A stretch of 64,000 nucleotides of DNA from Periplaneta americana (GCF_040183065.1 NC_091121.1:68058787-68122786), one strand, 5' to 3'. Shown: positions 45,025 through 56,034, numbered from the stretch's first letter. Program-made: numbers and translations. Notes: generated by a model not told the origin, from the letters alone.

Positions 45025-45730
45025 GTTTAACTTCAACACGTCTTTGGGTTTATATCACTCTAAGGGGACTTTCCTTATCATCCGCTTGCCACATTTCGCC
45101 TGTGTAGCATAGGATTTCTTGGATTTACCACGCACAGGTAGAGACAGACGACCACAATTAAAAGTTTTGCAACAGCCGTAGGTTGTCAAGCAAAGCGTCT
45201 CCATGCTCAACTAGGAAACGGGAGAAAAGCATTCCAAAAGAGAAACGATAGATAACTTCATTTTCATTTCCGAGGCAAGGTAGATGACATCTCTGCACCG
45301 TATTTCACAGTCCCTTCAACAATTATAATCCAATTACAACGACGTCTACTCCAACAAGGCTCGGTTCTTCTGCCACTCCCCCCTCTCCGTCAACTCATCC
45401 TACACTTTTTTGCGGTTCCTCTTATATTGGTTGGTTACTGTTGAGTACGTACGCTTGTTATGAAGTTATTACATGCTCAAAATTAAGAGATATCGCGATA
45501 TAAAAAGCAACACCGACTCGGTTCGTATATTCATCAAATTTAATACACCTCGTAACAGCGTAGCGAAAATTAATTTCCAAAACGTATATTATCACTTACA
45601 TGAACAGGAAACATGCAGATTCCTATGGCTGGTTGAGTGTTGGTATCAAGAGTAGGCTATCGGAACATTTCTTCTAACTGCCATTACAGACTGGGACTTT
45701 ACAGGCTAGTGAGTTAGGTACCATTGTTTA
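45025..45730. other. No recognisable feature
   Basis: Mixed-composition DNA, no domain seen. Confidence 0.3.
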
Positions 45731-45734
45731 GTTG

Positions 45735-46100
45735 TTCTCAGTATGGTTTTAGGAAGAATGTAACTACTATTGATGCTGTTGATAAGTTAATATGTTCAAT
45801 CGCTTCAGAGTTTTATAAGCACTGTAAATACCTTTGCCTCCTTGTGCGACTTATCAAAAACATTTGATACTGTTTCTCATGAAATCTTAATTTCTAAACT
45901 TAAATATTATGGTATTAATGGAATTAACTTGGACCTGATAATAAATTATTTGTCTGATCGTAGTCAGTGTGGTTCTTATTCTAGTTCTGAGCCTGTTTCT
46001 ATGGGGGTCCCTCAAGGGTCTGTTTTGGGACCCCTATTATTTTTAATTATAATAATTGATTTGCCTAAAAATATTTACATACATGAGATTGTCGGTTAAT
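45735..46100 (+). pseudogene. LINE reverse transcriptase palm fragment (CR1/Jockey group)
   Basis: Reading from 45738, QYGFRKNVTTIDAVDKLI (the finger-region GFR block) leads, after a frameshift near 45840, into LSKTFDTVSHEIL (motif A) and then GVPQGSVLGPLLF (motif B). The usual KAFD is KTFD. Motif C (YADD) is missing because the fragment ends near 46100. It is an internal piece without termini. Confidence 0.88.
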
Positions 46101-46109
46101 AATGTTTTA

Positions 46110-47150
46110 ACTATTAAGAAGATCGGGTATTAAGAGTGAACACAGTTTGTAATTTATTTAAAATTCAGGACATAATTTGAAAAACCATGTCGCAAGACCA
46201 ATGAGCAACGAGAAATTCGATACCATTCTAACACATATGAAAACGTAGAAGAAATGCATGGGAAAATAATTTAATAAATGACGAATTTTGAGGTTGAAAA
46301 TCATAAATAAGACATAAAATATTTGTGTTTTAATGTATTCTAAAACGATAGAAACATTTATTTTATTACTCGACTAAAATAACCAGAATCAAACTTAAAT
46401 ATCCCATCGTGGAAGCCTCTCATTTCACAAAAAATAAGAGCACTTATCAAGTACATCTATCAAGGAAGTCTTCATACTTGTTTAAAAAAACTTGTATTCT
46501 CTGCTCTTCGAGTGGGTGCTGATATATCCTCAAGAATGGCGGGAGTTGATGGTTTGCGTTTGTTAAACATACAAAGGCTCGAATTCCTAACCTCACATCC
46601 AGTCCCAGACAGGCAACGTTATTAAGTGAATCCACGCAAGAGTCAATATTTTACTTCCGAAATCCCTTCCATCGTGCAGACGATCACGTCTGGTCTTCGT
46701 GGAGGTGCAAGGAAGTCTCGATTTCGTGGGCCCCCCCTGTGTCAAATGGGGAGAAGCTCTGCTAACACTGCATTCACAGAGTGATGGGCTTAGCTGTACC
46801 TGAAATCCCGGAGAGGTTATGGAGTACGAGCTGCAGCGTAGTGTGGACTTCAGAAATTGTACTCTCGAGAGATTTATGTAAGACAAAACTCTAACATTAT
46901 CCATTTATTGGAGAAATTGTTCTCTTTCCGTATGTTTCAAGCGATAAAACTTTCAGCTACGTATACAATGGATGCGTGTTCGAATTCCGGAGTTGAGATT
47001 CATCTCCTTTCTTACGGTGAATAGGCCTAGTGTTTATCTCCTGTTCCTTTTGTGTTTACGTAATCTGTGGCACTGTATAAAGGGTTATTACTAGGGAACG
47101 TACTTTAATTAGCTTCAAGTGGGTTCAAGTTAACAGATATCGGAGTATGC
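46110..47150. other. No recognised gene
   Basis: A 103-codon minus frame (46904-46593) and a 62-codon one overlap in a GC-richer patch. Neither shows a known domain, so I do not call them. Confidence 0.3.
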
Positions 47151-47165
47151 ATAGAGACATCATTA

Positions 47166-47995
47166 CTTACTTATGGCTTTTGAGGAACCCGGAGGTTCAT
47201 TGCCGCCCTCACATAAGCCTGCCATCGGTCTCTATCCTTAGCAAGATTAATCCAGTCCCTACCATCATATCCCACCTCCCCAAATCCATTTTAATATTAT
47301 CCTCCCATCTACGTCTCGACCTCCCCAAAGATCTTATTCACTCCGGTCTCCCAACTAACACTCCACTCTTTATGCATTTCTGGATTTGCACATACGTGCT
47401 ACATGTCCTCCCCATCTCAAACGTCTGGATTTAATGCTCCTAATTATGTCAGGTGAAGAATACAATGCGTGAAGTTCTGCGTTGTGTAACTTTCTCCATT
47501 CTCCTGTAACTTCATCCCTCTTAGCCCCAAATATTTTCCTAAGAACCTTATTCTCAAATACTCTTAATCTCTGTTTCTCTCTCAAAGTGAGAGTCCAAGT
47601 TTCACAACCTTACAGAACAACCGGTAATATAACTGTTTTATAAATTCTAACTTTCAGATTTTTTGAATGCAGACTAGATGACAAAAGCTTCTCAACCGAA
47701 TAATAACAGGCATTTCCCATATTTATTCTGAGTTTAATTTCCTCCCGAGCGTCATTTTTATTTGTTACTGTTACTCCAAAATATCTGAATTTTACCAGCT
47801 CTTCGAATGATAAATCTCCAATTTTTATAGTTCCATTTCGTAAAATATTCTGGTCACGAGACATAATCATATACTTTGTATTTTCGGAATTTACTTCCAA
47901 ACCTATCGCTTTACTTGCTTCTAGTAGAATTTCCGTGTTTTCCTTAAAAGTTTCTGGATTTTCTCCTAACATATTCACTTCATCCGCAAAGAAGC
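47166..47995 (-). mobile_element. RTE-clade LINE, 5'-truncated copy with TSD
   Basis: The minus strand carries the C-terminal reverse transcriptase (frames 47978-47610 and 47585-47370). A stop at CETW and small indels break it. The AGTA tail is at the low-coordinate end. Its 5' boundary at about 47995 matches a point just before YADD in the 35446-38000 copy, with a short internal deletion. GACATCATTA at 47156-47165 and GACGTCATTA at 47996-48005 look like a target duplication with one mismatch. Confidence 0.88.
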
Positions 47996-48289
47996 GACGT
48001 CATTAGTATTTGTATTTACAGATAACTTCCGTCAACAACCTGGTTGAATGCGGTGTTTTATTATGTAAAAAATTGTTAAAATCAATACCCTCGATATTGA
48101 GGATTGTTCAGCGATTGGCTTAAAATTAGTCAGATATAGAATAAAAACGGAAAATCAGAAATAGAAAAGCCCGAAGTCATCAAATCGGTTGATAAACTAT
48201 CACAAAAATTAAAGTCGTTCAATGTATACCCATCACCGGAAATATAAAGGAGAGGCTAAACTCACTTTTAAGAAAAAAATACTGGGTAT

Positions 48290-48490
48290 TCAATAATGGA
48301 AGACATAAGAACTGTGTTAATAGGTAAAGCAATATTACCAACTTCTTGTTTACCTGAAGCGTATGGCACCGTTTACGTTCCATGTACACCTATCACATCC
48401 TGTGATGTAGAACGAAGTTTATCTCTTGCTTGAGTGACAAAAGAGACAAATTTTATTTAAAAAAATTAGAGATGTAGCCTATATTGTAAT
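48290..48490 (+). pseudogene. hAT transposase C-terminal relic
   Basis: From about 48331 the frame reads AILPTSCLPEAYGTVYVPC and then TPITSCDVERSLSLA, ending at TGA. SCDVERS is the hAT dimerisation signature. The downstream region TKETNF and KKLEM lies in other frames. The left limit is uncertain. Confidence 0.7.
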
Positions 48491-48848
48491 TCACTATATT
48501 GTTTGTATCCTCTGACAGAAGTTCTGGCTGATATTACTTCTATTACACTGAATAACAAGAATTTTGCTCCGACTTAAAACTCTGTGTCCCTTATGGTTTG
48601 ATGTGCGCTAAATCCGAAAATGCATTCCTTTTCTTCGTATACTATGATTTCACTTTTCGATAAGCGTTCCTCCAGGAAACATCTGGCGCGGGTTGGGGGT
48701 ATAAACCAAAACACAAACTAATGCATTTTATGAGCTTATGATTTATTTCCGGTTTCTTATGGTTATTGGCATGTTCCTTTGTACTTATAATAACTAAAGA
48801 AATATTGGTACCTTCTATTAAGTAAATTTCATAACAGTTCAATGTGCA

Positions 48849-49285
48849 ATGAACAAACAAAGTTGTGGTTTTCAGTATTTAAAGGAAAATATTACCAGTT
48901 TGAGTGAAGGCAAATTAAAAGAGAGCATATTTATCGGTCCACAAATTCACAAAGTTATCGCTGACTCTTTGTTTGAGGAAAAACTTTCCATTACAGAAAG
49001 AATGACATGGAGCGCCTTCAAAGACGTTTGTTCAAATATCCTTGGAAATTCAGGGCTGAGAACTAAATAGAACTTGTTGTGGAAACAATGTTAAGTGCAT
49101 ATGACAAAATGGAGTGTAATATGTCTCTCAAAATACACTTTTTATATTCTCATTTGGATTTCTTTCCTCCTAACTTTGGAGCGGTAAGCGATGAGCATGG
49201 GGGAAGATTTCATCAAGAAATGTCTGAAATGGAAAAGCTATATAAACGAAGATCATCATCCAGCATGCTTGAAGACTATTGTTGA
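48849..49285 (+). pseudogene. Insect-expanded protein of unknown function, two pieces
   Basis: The frame 48849-49070 reads NKQSCGFQYLKENITSLSEG, FIGPQIHKVIAD and MTWSAFKDVCSNILGN. After a frameshift near 49065 it continues ELVVETMLSAYDKM, MSLKIHFLYSHLDFFPPNFG, AVSDEHGGRFHQEMSEMEK and SMLEDYC. I recall similar proteins as highly copied, unnamed families in termites, cockroaches and other invertebrates, but I know no function. The copy number suggests a mobile or virus-like origin. The hAT relic just upstream may or may not be related. Confidence 0.6.
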
Positions 49286-49289
49286 CTTC

Positions 49290-49840
49290 TTGTAAAATAC
49301 AGTACCGCGTCTAGTTATAAACAGGAGTCATCCAGAAAATTACTTTTAATGTAAGTTCACAAATTCCGAGATTTTTCTCAGTATACACATGAAATATTAT
49401 TATTGTTGTGTTTTAAACTACGTAACATCATTTTTGTATCCAGTACACATTTTTCAAGTATTATGAGGAATTTTGAAACCCTGTGTTGTAATTTTATCAG
49501 TAGCAGTGAAAAATTAAAAATAATAAGTTCAGTCATGAAATATTAAATTCATTTTCTCTGGAAAATGGTAAGTGATAGGGCAATTTAGATTTTAAATTCA
49601 GATTTATGGCCCACATATTAGTAGTATTCACATATTTTTATTTCGGAGCAAGACAAAAAGTAAAAATTTGTCGTTCAGTGTTATCAGGCAGTACACCTCA
49701 CTTCACGATATTTATGTCTCCCAAAGATTCTGTACATTTGAGGTATAACAAATTGTGGCTAGCATCATTCGTTTTGAAATAAAGAAAGAAAGAAATGTGT
49801 TAGTTCTACATAAATCACTCTGTATAATGGACAGTCACAG
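49290..49840. other. No recognisable feature
   Basis: AT-rich, non-coding DNA. Confidence 0.3.
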
Positions 49841-49844
49841 TTCA

Positions 49845-49990
49845 AAAGAATACAATATTTAATTCTCTTACTAAAAATGTTATTATTGAGGTTACTTAAA
49901 TCTGGATTTATTTTAATAAACTTACTGTATAATCTTGGTCATAATATGAAGAATTATGTGCTAGACATTTACAAGTAGAGAAAGAATGTG
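49845..49990 (-). pseudogene. LINE C-terminal relic
   Basis: On the minus strand it reads RLYSKFIKINPDLSNL and NNNIFSKRIKYC, parallel to LYNNFIKRHPKLATSN at 3838-3695. Both are the last coding part of the same kind of LINE. Confidence 0.6.
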
Positions 49991-50312
49991 ATCACTTGAT
50001 TAGCATGATGAAAAATTTATCGCTCAAGGCTGAGAGCTAGCTTACTTAAAGCAAAGGACGAACGGCATGTCTCAAAGAAAGACAAATAAATTTTTGTTAA
50101 TTAACTATCTCGGTTTATGTCGAGTAAAAGGTTATGTAAAATAGATTGTATGTACTAATTTCTGTGTGGAACAGATATGTTATAGCTATCTCCGCATTCG
50201 TGTCAATATACGAGTATATTTGAACATATGTTGCAAGGAAAGGTAATTTATCTAAATTAATGTATTTTTTCTAAGTTGTGTTAATCTACATAGGTTTGAG
50301 AGAGTCTTTAGC

Positions 50313-50388
50313 TAAGGTTAGGTTAGCTTAAGTTAGGTTAGCTTAAGTTAGGTTAGATTAGGTCAGGTTTGGTTAGTGTAGGTTAGCA
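50313..50388 (+). repeat. Interstitial telomere-like TTAGG repeats, degenerate
   Basis: About 75 bp consist of AGGTTAGGTTAGCTTAAGTT-like words, with GTTAGGTTAG repeated several times. The arthropod telomere unit is TTAGG, so this is a degenerate interstitial tract in the same register, interrupted by CTTAAG. Confidence 0.7.
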
Positions 50389-50404
50389 TAAACTGGGACG
50401 ATTT

Positions 50405-50590
50405 GATCCGACACCGGGATGGGAATCAGGTGTGGCTTAGTGGATAAAGCATCAGCACGTAGAGCTGAAAACTCGGGTTCAAATCCCGGTGCCGGAGAGA
50501 ATTTTTCCCGTTCCACTACTCTTTCGTCGTACGATGACGCAGAATATCTGCATGGAAACTTCATATGTACTTCGGCACATTAAAATAATA
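50405..50590 (+). mobile_element. tRNA-headed SINE, plus-strand copy
   Basis: Box A TGGCTTAGTGG (50433-50443) and box B GGTTCAAATCC (50476-50486) are intact. Downstream, GTGCCGGAGAGAATTTTT and the CATATGTACTTCGG end match 9420-9540 and 9745-9880. This copy shows the full order of the element. Confidence 0.85.
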
Positions 50591-50594
50591 TATA

Positions 50595-51175
50595 AGTCAG
50601 CATAGATTTACTTATTTTATCTTTTTGAATTATTTTCTGTATGTTGACATATATTCGAAGTTCGTAGATAAATTATAATTATTTTAACAAATACTTTGTG
50701 TCAGAATATTGTATACTTGAAATTGGGTTGAGAGTGAAATACGCATTTGCGGGAAGTATACGTGTTTTTAAATTCGAGTGAAAATTCGACGGTTTTTTTT
50801 TTCGAATTTTTCGGCCAGAACTAATCGAGTTAGTTAATGTAAATAATTACCAAATTTGTATTTCTCTGCCACAAATTGAACTCATTCCAGTTGAATTTGC
50901 AGCCAAAATATACTACCACTCGATTTACATTATTATATATTTCATATACCGGTAGGCTACTATTTGTCTATTTTGTTTTCATCTCTAATTAATTTCGAAT
51001 TGTCTATTGTCTGTTGAGCCAATTTACAGCGCTGGAACAAATTTCTTCAGAATACTATTAGTTCACCACAATGAAAACAATGAAAGTCGCAGTGAAAAAG
51101 TAAAACAAATAAAACTACAAAAAGGACATAGAAGAGCACGATCAATTTCGACTTTGATTTAAAGGAATAACGAGT
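50595..51175. other. No recognisable feature
   Basis: AT-rich, non-coding DNA. Confidence 0.3.
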
Positions 51176-51179
51176 TGAT

Positions 51180-51445
51180 GTGTCACTATCGAGAGGAAGT
51201 TTTCAATTCCCGAAACATTCTAATTAGCCCGACAGCTAACAGTCACGTTATCTCGAAACCAATTGGTTGGAGACAAACAATATTAATTAAAGCAAATGGA
51301 GAGCTCGGACTGTCAATCTAGACGGTGACAGCTGACAGCACACATCAAGAGCCCAAGTCAACGGTCCGGGAATGTTGCTAATCAAAGCTCCGGCTTTGAA
51401 CTTGCAATGTCCGTACTTCGAGTCTCAGGTACTCAACATAGTTAT
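51180..51445. promoter_or_regulatory. Candidate conserved regulatory DNA
   Basis: A balanced-composition block without repeats or frames. It is dense in homeodomain-like cores (CTAATTAG, AATTAATTAA) and contains the palindrome CCAATTGG and a TGACAGCTGACAG word. It looks like non-coding DNA under constraint rather than transposon debris. Only comparison with relatives could show this. Confidence 0.25.
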
Positions 51446-51569
51446 TCTTGGAAGGGCTAACGATCGAAATGAAATCAAATTAATTTGTGTTTTTAAATAC
51501 AATTTTTCTGTCTTAGACCGCTGTCAGTTCTCACAGTGAAGGGTTTAAGATATTTCACATTATATCTAA

Positions 51570-51576
51570 AGAATTT

Positions 51577-51619
<43 letters not shown>

Positions 51620-51627
51620 CCATCATG
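51570..51627. repeat. (CAT)n microsatellite
   Basis: About 17 CAT/ATC units next to the 3' end of the minus-strand LINE. Confidence 0.93.
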
Positions 51628-51768
51628 ATCAATTCAATTTATTTTGGCCGTTAGACATACAGTTTTATGCTTCGTCAGAATACATTGAAAAACATATAAT
51701 ACATTTGAAAAAACACTAATAAAAGAAACGGCAAAATTTAAATAATACAATGAAAACATGAAATAAGG

Positions 51769-52711
51769 TAACCGGGGGTAATAAGGTCCACCTAAGGAAC
51801 AGAACGTTCTGTCTTTGAAATGGAGACCTTTAGCAATTTTTAAATAATGTAATAGCATACTTTTATAGTTATCCTATAATATTTTACTTCAAATAAATAT
51901 TCAAATAGACACATAAATGTTATGAGTAATGAAAATTAACAGCATGTCACTGGGCCTTATATCTTACTGTGACAGATAATAAGGCCCACAATAAAGAATA
52001 TAAGTATTGAACACAATTTGGGCATACAAAGTCTTCAATTTTTTCCTCAGTGAGACATACACATTCATCGTGCACCCAACATTTACAAGAGACATACACA
52101 TGCATATCTACAACAATTTTCTTCGCAGACAGAACACATCCGCGTCCCCTGGATGTTTACAAATCCTGAAGTTGATGGTTCATCCAATGCTCTTTCTGCA
52201 TTAGAAATTGTCAGTCTTTCGTTTGTTCTATTTCTTGCAAAAAAGATTGTGCTTCAGAATTTGAACTTTATAGTTCAGGGACTTCTATGAACTTGTGTGC
52301 GTTTCGACGTATTTATTTCATGGGCCTTATTTCCTGCTCTGTTACTTCGCGCCAATTTTAATTTATGGAGTGCTCATATCCTCATTAGCGAAAGTTTCAC
52401 GGTAGCTCCAAACTTCTTAATGTTTACACAATAACGTGCATTTAATATTATATTAATAACACACAGTAAAACGATTACATATCAACTTAAATTTTGCAAA
52501 ATTTTATAATGAAAGCAAAGATAATCACACATAACTTGTTGCCACCAGACAGCTACAAACAAGAACGAGAATCTAATTTCCTTATGCCTCACTCGAATGC
52601 AAGAAAAATAGGTCATAAGAGCTGTTGCTCTCTTTTGCAAAAGTGTATAACTAATGGCAAACTAGGTAGTGGGCCTTATAACATGATGGGTCTTTATACC
52701 CTCAGGTACCT
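51769..52711. mobile_element. TIR element, 943 bp, nested in LINE
   Basis: GGTAACCGGGGGTAATAAGG at the left end faces the inverse of GGTACCTGAGGGTATAAAGA at the right end (about 16 of 20 positions). The word GGGCCTTAT or its inverse recurs inside near 51953, 51979, 52321 and 52672. No transposase is seen. The LINE sequence continues on both sides, and the paralogue at 63500-63570 lacks the insert. The target duplication is unclear (AAAT-like). Confidence 0.75.
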
Positions 52712-53283
52712 AAATTTGAAATTTTTAAATTAAAGAAAACAGTTCACCCTTAATGTATTAATTGTAACTAATTGCAATTAAATGTATTTATTAAAAACAA
52801 TTTGATACAAATTTGTGTTGAAAAACTCAGCGACAGAATAAAAAGGATTATTTAATAACCAATTGTAAAATCTAGTTTTGGAGCTATTGATTGGTAATTT
52901 ATAATATTGACTGGGAAGCTTATTATATAATTTCATCCCCATAAGTGAAAAGTTTGTGTTGCTCTTACGTAATCTACAATATGGAATATTAATTTGTTCA
53001 CTTTTTCTAATTTCATGATCATGTATATTGGCCACTAATGAGTAATTGTCGATATTTTGTCGAGTGTAAAGTAAAATCTCATTTATATAGAAATTTATGA
53101 TTGTTAAAATCTGTGATTGCCTGAAAAGTGGCCGACAATGTTCAAGATAGTTTGATTTATATAAAATTCTAATGACTTTCTTCTGAAAAATCAAGATACT
53201 TTCAATTTTGGTTCCGTTTCCCCAGAAAATCAGGGCACCATATCGGATTATCGACTGAAAGAAAGAAACATAGGTACATCTTA

Positions 53284-53472
53284 AATAATTTTGAGAAAAA
53301 AAAATGTAAAAAATTGCACAAAATTGTAAAAATTGTAGAAAATTACTAAATTGTAAAACTATAAAAATTTGTAAAAATTGTAATTGTAAAATGTTGACTT
53401 GTTCCACATCTTAAAGCTTCATTGCTCATGTAAGATCTATGGAATAAAATAAATGAATGAATGAATGAATGA
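53284..53472 (+). mobile_element. 3' tail of a plus-strand LINE, nested
   Basis: An AATTGTAAAA-rich stretch leads to TTGACTTGTTCCACATCTTA and GGAATAAAATAAATGAATGA with an (ATGA)n tail. This is the layout of a LINE 3' end. It breaks the coding region of the minus-strand LINE between FLGLFIDSSL and YVSFFQSII. Confidence 0.75.
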
Positions 53473-53609
53473 ACTCTTGTTAACTTTTGCATATATATTC
53501 GATGTGGTTATCCCATGTTAGACTGGAGTCTATAAAAAGTCCTAGAAATTTTGTATAGTTGAGTCTCTTGTTCTTATTTATTGGATAATTTAGGCTAAAA
53601 GTTATGTTG

Positions 53610-54325
53610 ATTAAGCATCATCATTATTATCACACGCACACATGACAGGGAACTTTATATATTTCTCCTCAGATATGATTCCTAGAAGCGTGACAGATAA
53701 AAATGTATAACAACATTTTGATCCTCTGCTGACACTTTTGGAAAAAAATGTGACACTTTCTATAAAGAAACTGATTGGAGATATTATGAAACTCTTTAAA
53801 AATAAGGGTTTTTTGTATGGTTGTGTAGTGTAAATTATTTAGGACTATTTTAGTAGCAGTTTAATCGTGAAAAGTAGAGGTTTCGATTAATCATCTAAAA
53901 GACAACTGCTGCACAAAAGTACTTTCAAACTATGTTTTAATTAGGATGTAAGTGTTATCTGCGTCTATTTGCGCTGCAAGATAAAAATTCTAATAGCTTG
54001 GATTACAGTACACAAATTCGCTTAGTGCATCTAAATAAGTCTTATGTTGTGTAATTTGAATTTATCACCTATTTTTAATCCTTTTCATTCACTTCTATCT
54101 TCTATGTATGGGATTTTAATCTCCAATTGTCCGAAGAGCTGTCCGAATTATCGTGAATTCCGAATTCATGAAATCCCAGTTAGCGAGATTCCACTGTAGT
54201 TGATAGTACAAATTTATTTTTATATAATTTAGTAATATTCCATGTAACGCGTCAAATTTGGCAGCGAGACTGAAGATGGGGATTGATAGTAGCCTAGGAA
54301 TAATCCTGACAAGGAAAAGAAAATA
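53610..54325. other. No recognisable feature
   Basis: AT-rich DNA. A short frame on the minus strand is not convincing. Confidence 0.3.
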
Positions 54326-54329
54326 TTTT

Positions 54330-54955
54330 ATGCTCGACCATGCCGAAATGTAGTAATTATACACCTGGTAGCAGTCCTTTAATGAATGTCATTAAAGAAC
54401 ACCTACTCATTAAAGTACAGGTCTTCAACCAATGACAAGTCAGCTTTGTACCGTTATATCGATTATTCTCGGATATGCAATCGACAGACAATTAGCGAAA
54501 AGTCACGGAGGCTGGAAATCCAATGCTGTCGCAGAAGGTTATGTTCTGTTACTATAATAATTAGCGTTAATTGTAAATAATATTCAAATAAATTCAATTT
54601 GTCAACTCCTTTTTCAATTCTAAATCATTTTCCAGATTATATCAGACTAATATTCATTCTTATTCCGTGCCAAGGTCAATGACATTCGGCCTCGGAAAAA
54701 ATCGATACTTTCGCGTCTGCGCACATCTCACAATTCAGGTCAGTTCGCACATAACCATAAAAAAAACTAATTTTCAATACTTTAAAGTTAGAAAATAATA
54801 TGGTCGAGCATAAAAAGTAGTATGAAACTTGCCTATAATGGTAATTAAGACGCTCGTATGAAAATTATGAAACTCGCTTTCGCTCGTTTCATAAACAATC
54901 ATACTTGCGTCTTAATTACTATCACTATAGGCTCGTTGCATAATGTACTAATGTA
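54330..54955. repeat. Cluster of inverted repeats, possible fold-back element
   Basis: TTTTATGCTCGACCAT at 54337 faces ATGGTCGAGCATAAAA at 54802. A second, denser palindrome follows: 54826-54886 and 54887-54952 are reverse complements with AATTAAGACGC as the clearest match. A small perfect hairpin, CTTTAATGA/TCATTAAAG, lies at 54377-54397. The segments suggest two nested or adjacent snap-back repeats. Confidence 0.6.
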
Positions 54956-54959
54956 ACAT

Positions 54960-55455
54960 TATGCTGAGGGATAATTAGTAGATTTAAAAAAAAATGTATT
55001 GCATTTCTAGATAAAACTGATCTAAAATCGAACAGATTAAAAGAATTACAATCAGAAGTAAACATGTGGGAAGAAATAGGGACTCTAAATGATAAGATTA
55101 TTTATTGGTAAAACTATAAAAGAGAGAATTCGAAATCACAAGACAGGAGATTTGTAGTAATATAACTAACTTTGATTCATTAAGGTATTATAGAAAAATG
55201 AAAACTTTCTGGGAACAGGAAGAGTATGTCAGATTAAACATAAGAAAATTGAGAGTAGGATTTGCCTGGGGATGATTAGGTATTTGGAGATTCAAAAATA
55301 GAACATGTAATGTCCCCTATGCGGGTGTTTTGAAGACGCAATCCGTATCACTTAAAATGCATAGTGACAAATGACTTCAGAATTAGCGAAACAGAAAATA
55401 AATGTTTGAAGATAAATGAGAAGATAGCTTTCAAAAAACTCAGTGGGTTGTTAAA
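54960..55455. other. No recognisable feature
   Basis: AT-rich, purine-biased DNA. Confidence 0.3.
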
Positions 55456-55461
55456 CATTAA

Positions 55462-56025
55462 CCCTTAAATTCGCAAAGTATCCTATAGGATAATCCGTGG
55501 CGCTACAGCCCGTGAAGAGCCTAGACCGACCAGCCGGCTGCTGGCCTCACGACCACATGCCGAAGCAGAGGTGGACGATCATCCAACCAGATTGGAGGTA
55601 TCGTGTGGTTAGCATGATGATCCCGCCAGCCGTTATAGCTGGTATTCGCAAGCGGATTTCGCTACCTATCGTAGTTCCCCAAGTGCAACACGAGCTGGGT
55701 GGGCACCGGTCCCATACACTGGCCGAAATTTCATGAGAAAATTTCTTCCCCATGAGGACTCGAACCAGCGCGCATTCCGTAACGCGAGTCCTAGACGGGA
55801 TGCCTTAGAACGCGACGCCACGGCGCGAGACATCTTATAGGATACAACAGGTTAATAGTCTATATGCTATTCTAATATATAGAATAAAAAAATTGGTAGG
55901 AAAATAAAAATTGCACAATACTATAATATTTTACGACGTATAAAATATGGACATTGCGACAGTTGTTTTCTTTACAGTCCGACACGGTTTAATAAACTAG
56001 TGTGAGAAATTTGCCAATTTAAGAG
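55462..56025. mobile_element. piggyBac-like MITE, copy 2, with SINE inside
   Basis: The ends CCCTTAAATTCGCAAA and the inverse of GCCAATTTAAGAG are flanked by TTAA at 55458-55461 and 56026-56029. Internal sequence (GACACGGTTTAATAAACTAG and flanks) matches copy 1 at 31700-31720. Without the SINE the element is about 212 bp, the presumed native size. Confidence 0.88.
55493..55831 (-). mobile_element. tRNA-headed SINE, 339 bp, nested in the piggyBac-like MITE
   Basis: On the minus strand, box A TGGCGTCGCG (55820-55811) and box B GGTTCGAGTCC (55766-55756) head a GC-rich body that ends near 55493. I recognise it as a SINE type widespread in insects. ATCCTATAGGATA at 55480-55492 and ATCTTATAGGATA at 55832-55844 form a 13-bp target duplication with one mismatch. 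Confidence 0.9.
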
Positions 56026-56034
56026 TTAAAAATA

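Larger units (their letters stand above)
51628..53605 (-). mobile_element. CR1/Jockey-group LINE 3' half, split by two insertions
   Basis: Reading on the minus strand, 53600-53476 encodes NYTKFLGLFIDSSLTWDNHI. After an interruption, 53283-52850 encodes YVSFFQSIIRYGALIFWG, RQSQILTIINFYINEILLY and MGMKLYNKLPSQYYKLP, the thumb and C-terminus. The 3' UTR follows to about 51628, ending in AATTGA/TTCAA-rich sequence. Insertions are a TIR element (51769-52711) and the 3' tail of another LINE (53284-53472). A second copy of this 3' end closes the window at 63398-64000. Confidence 0.85.

Noticed and set aside
46593..46904. 103-codon minus-strand frame
   Set aside because: No family resemblance, biased composition and no supporting neighbours.
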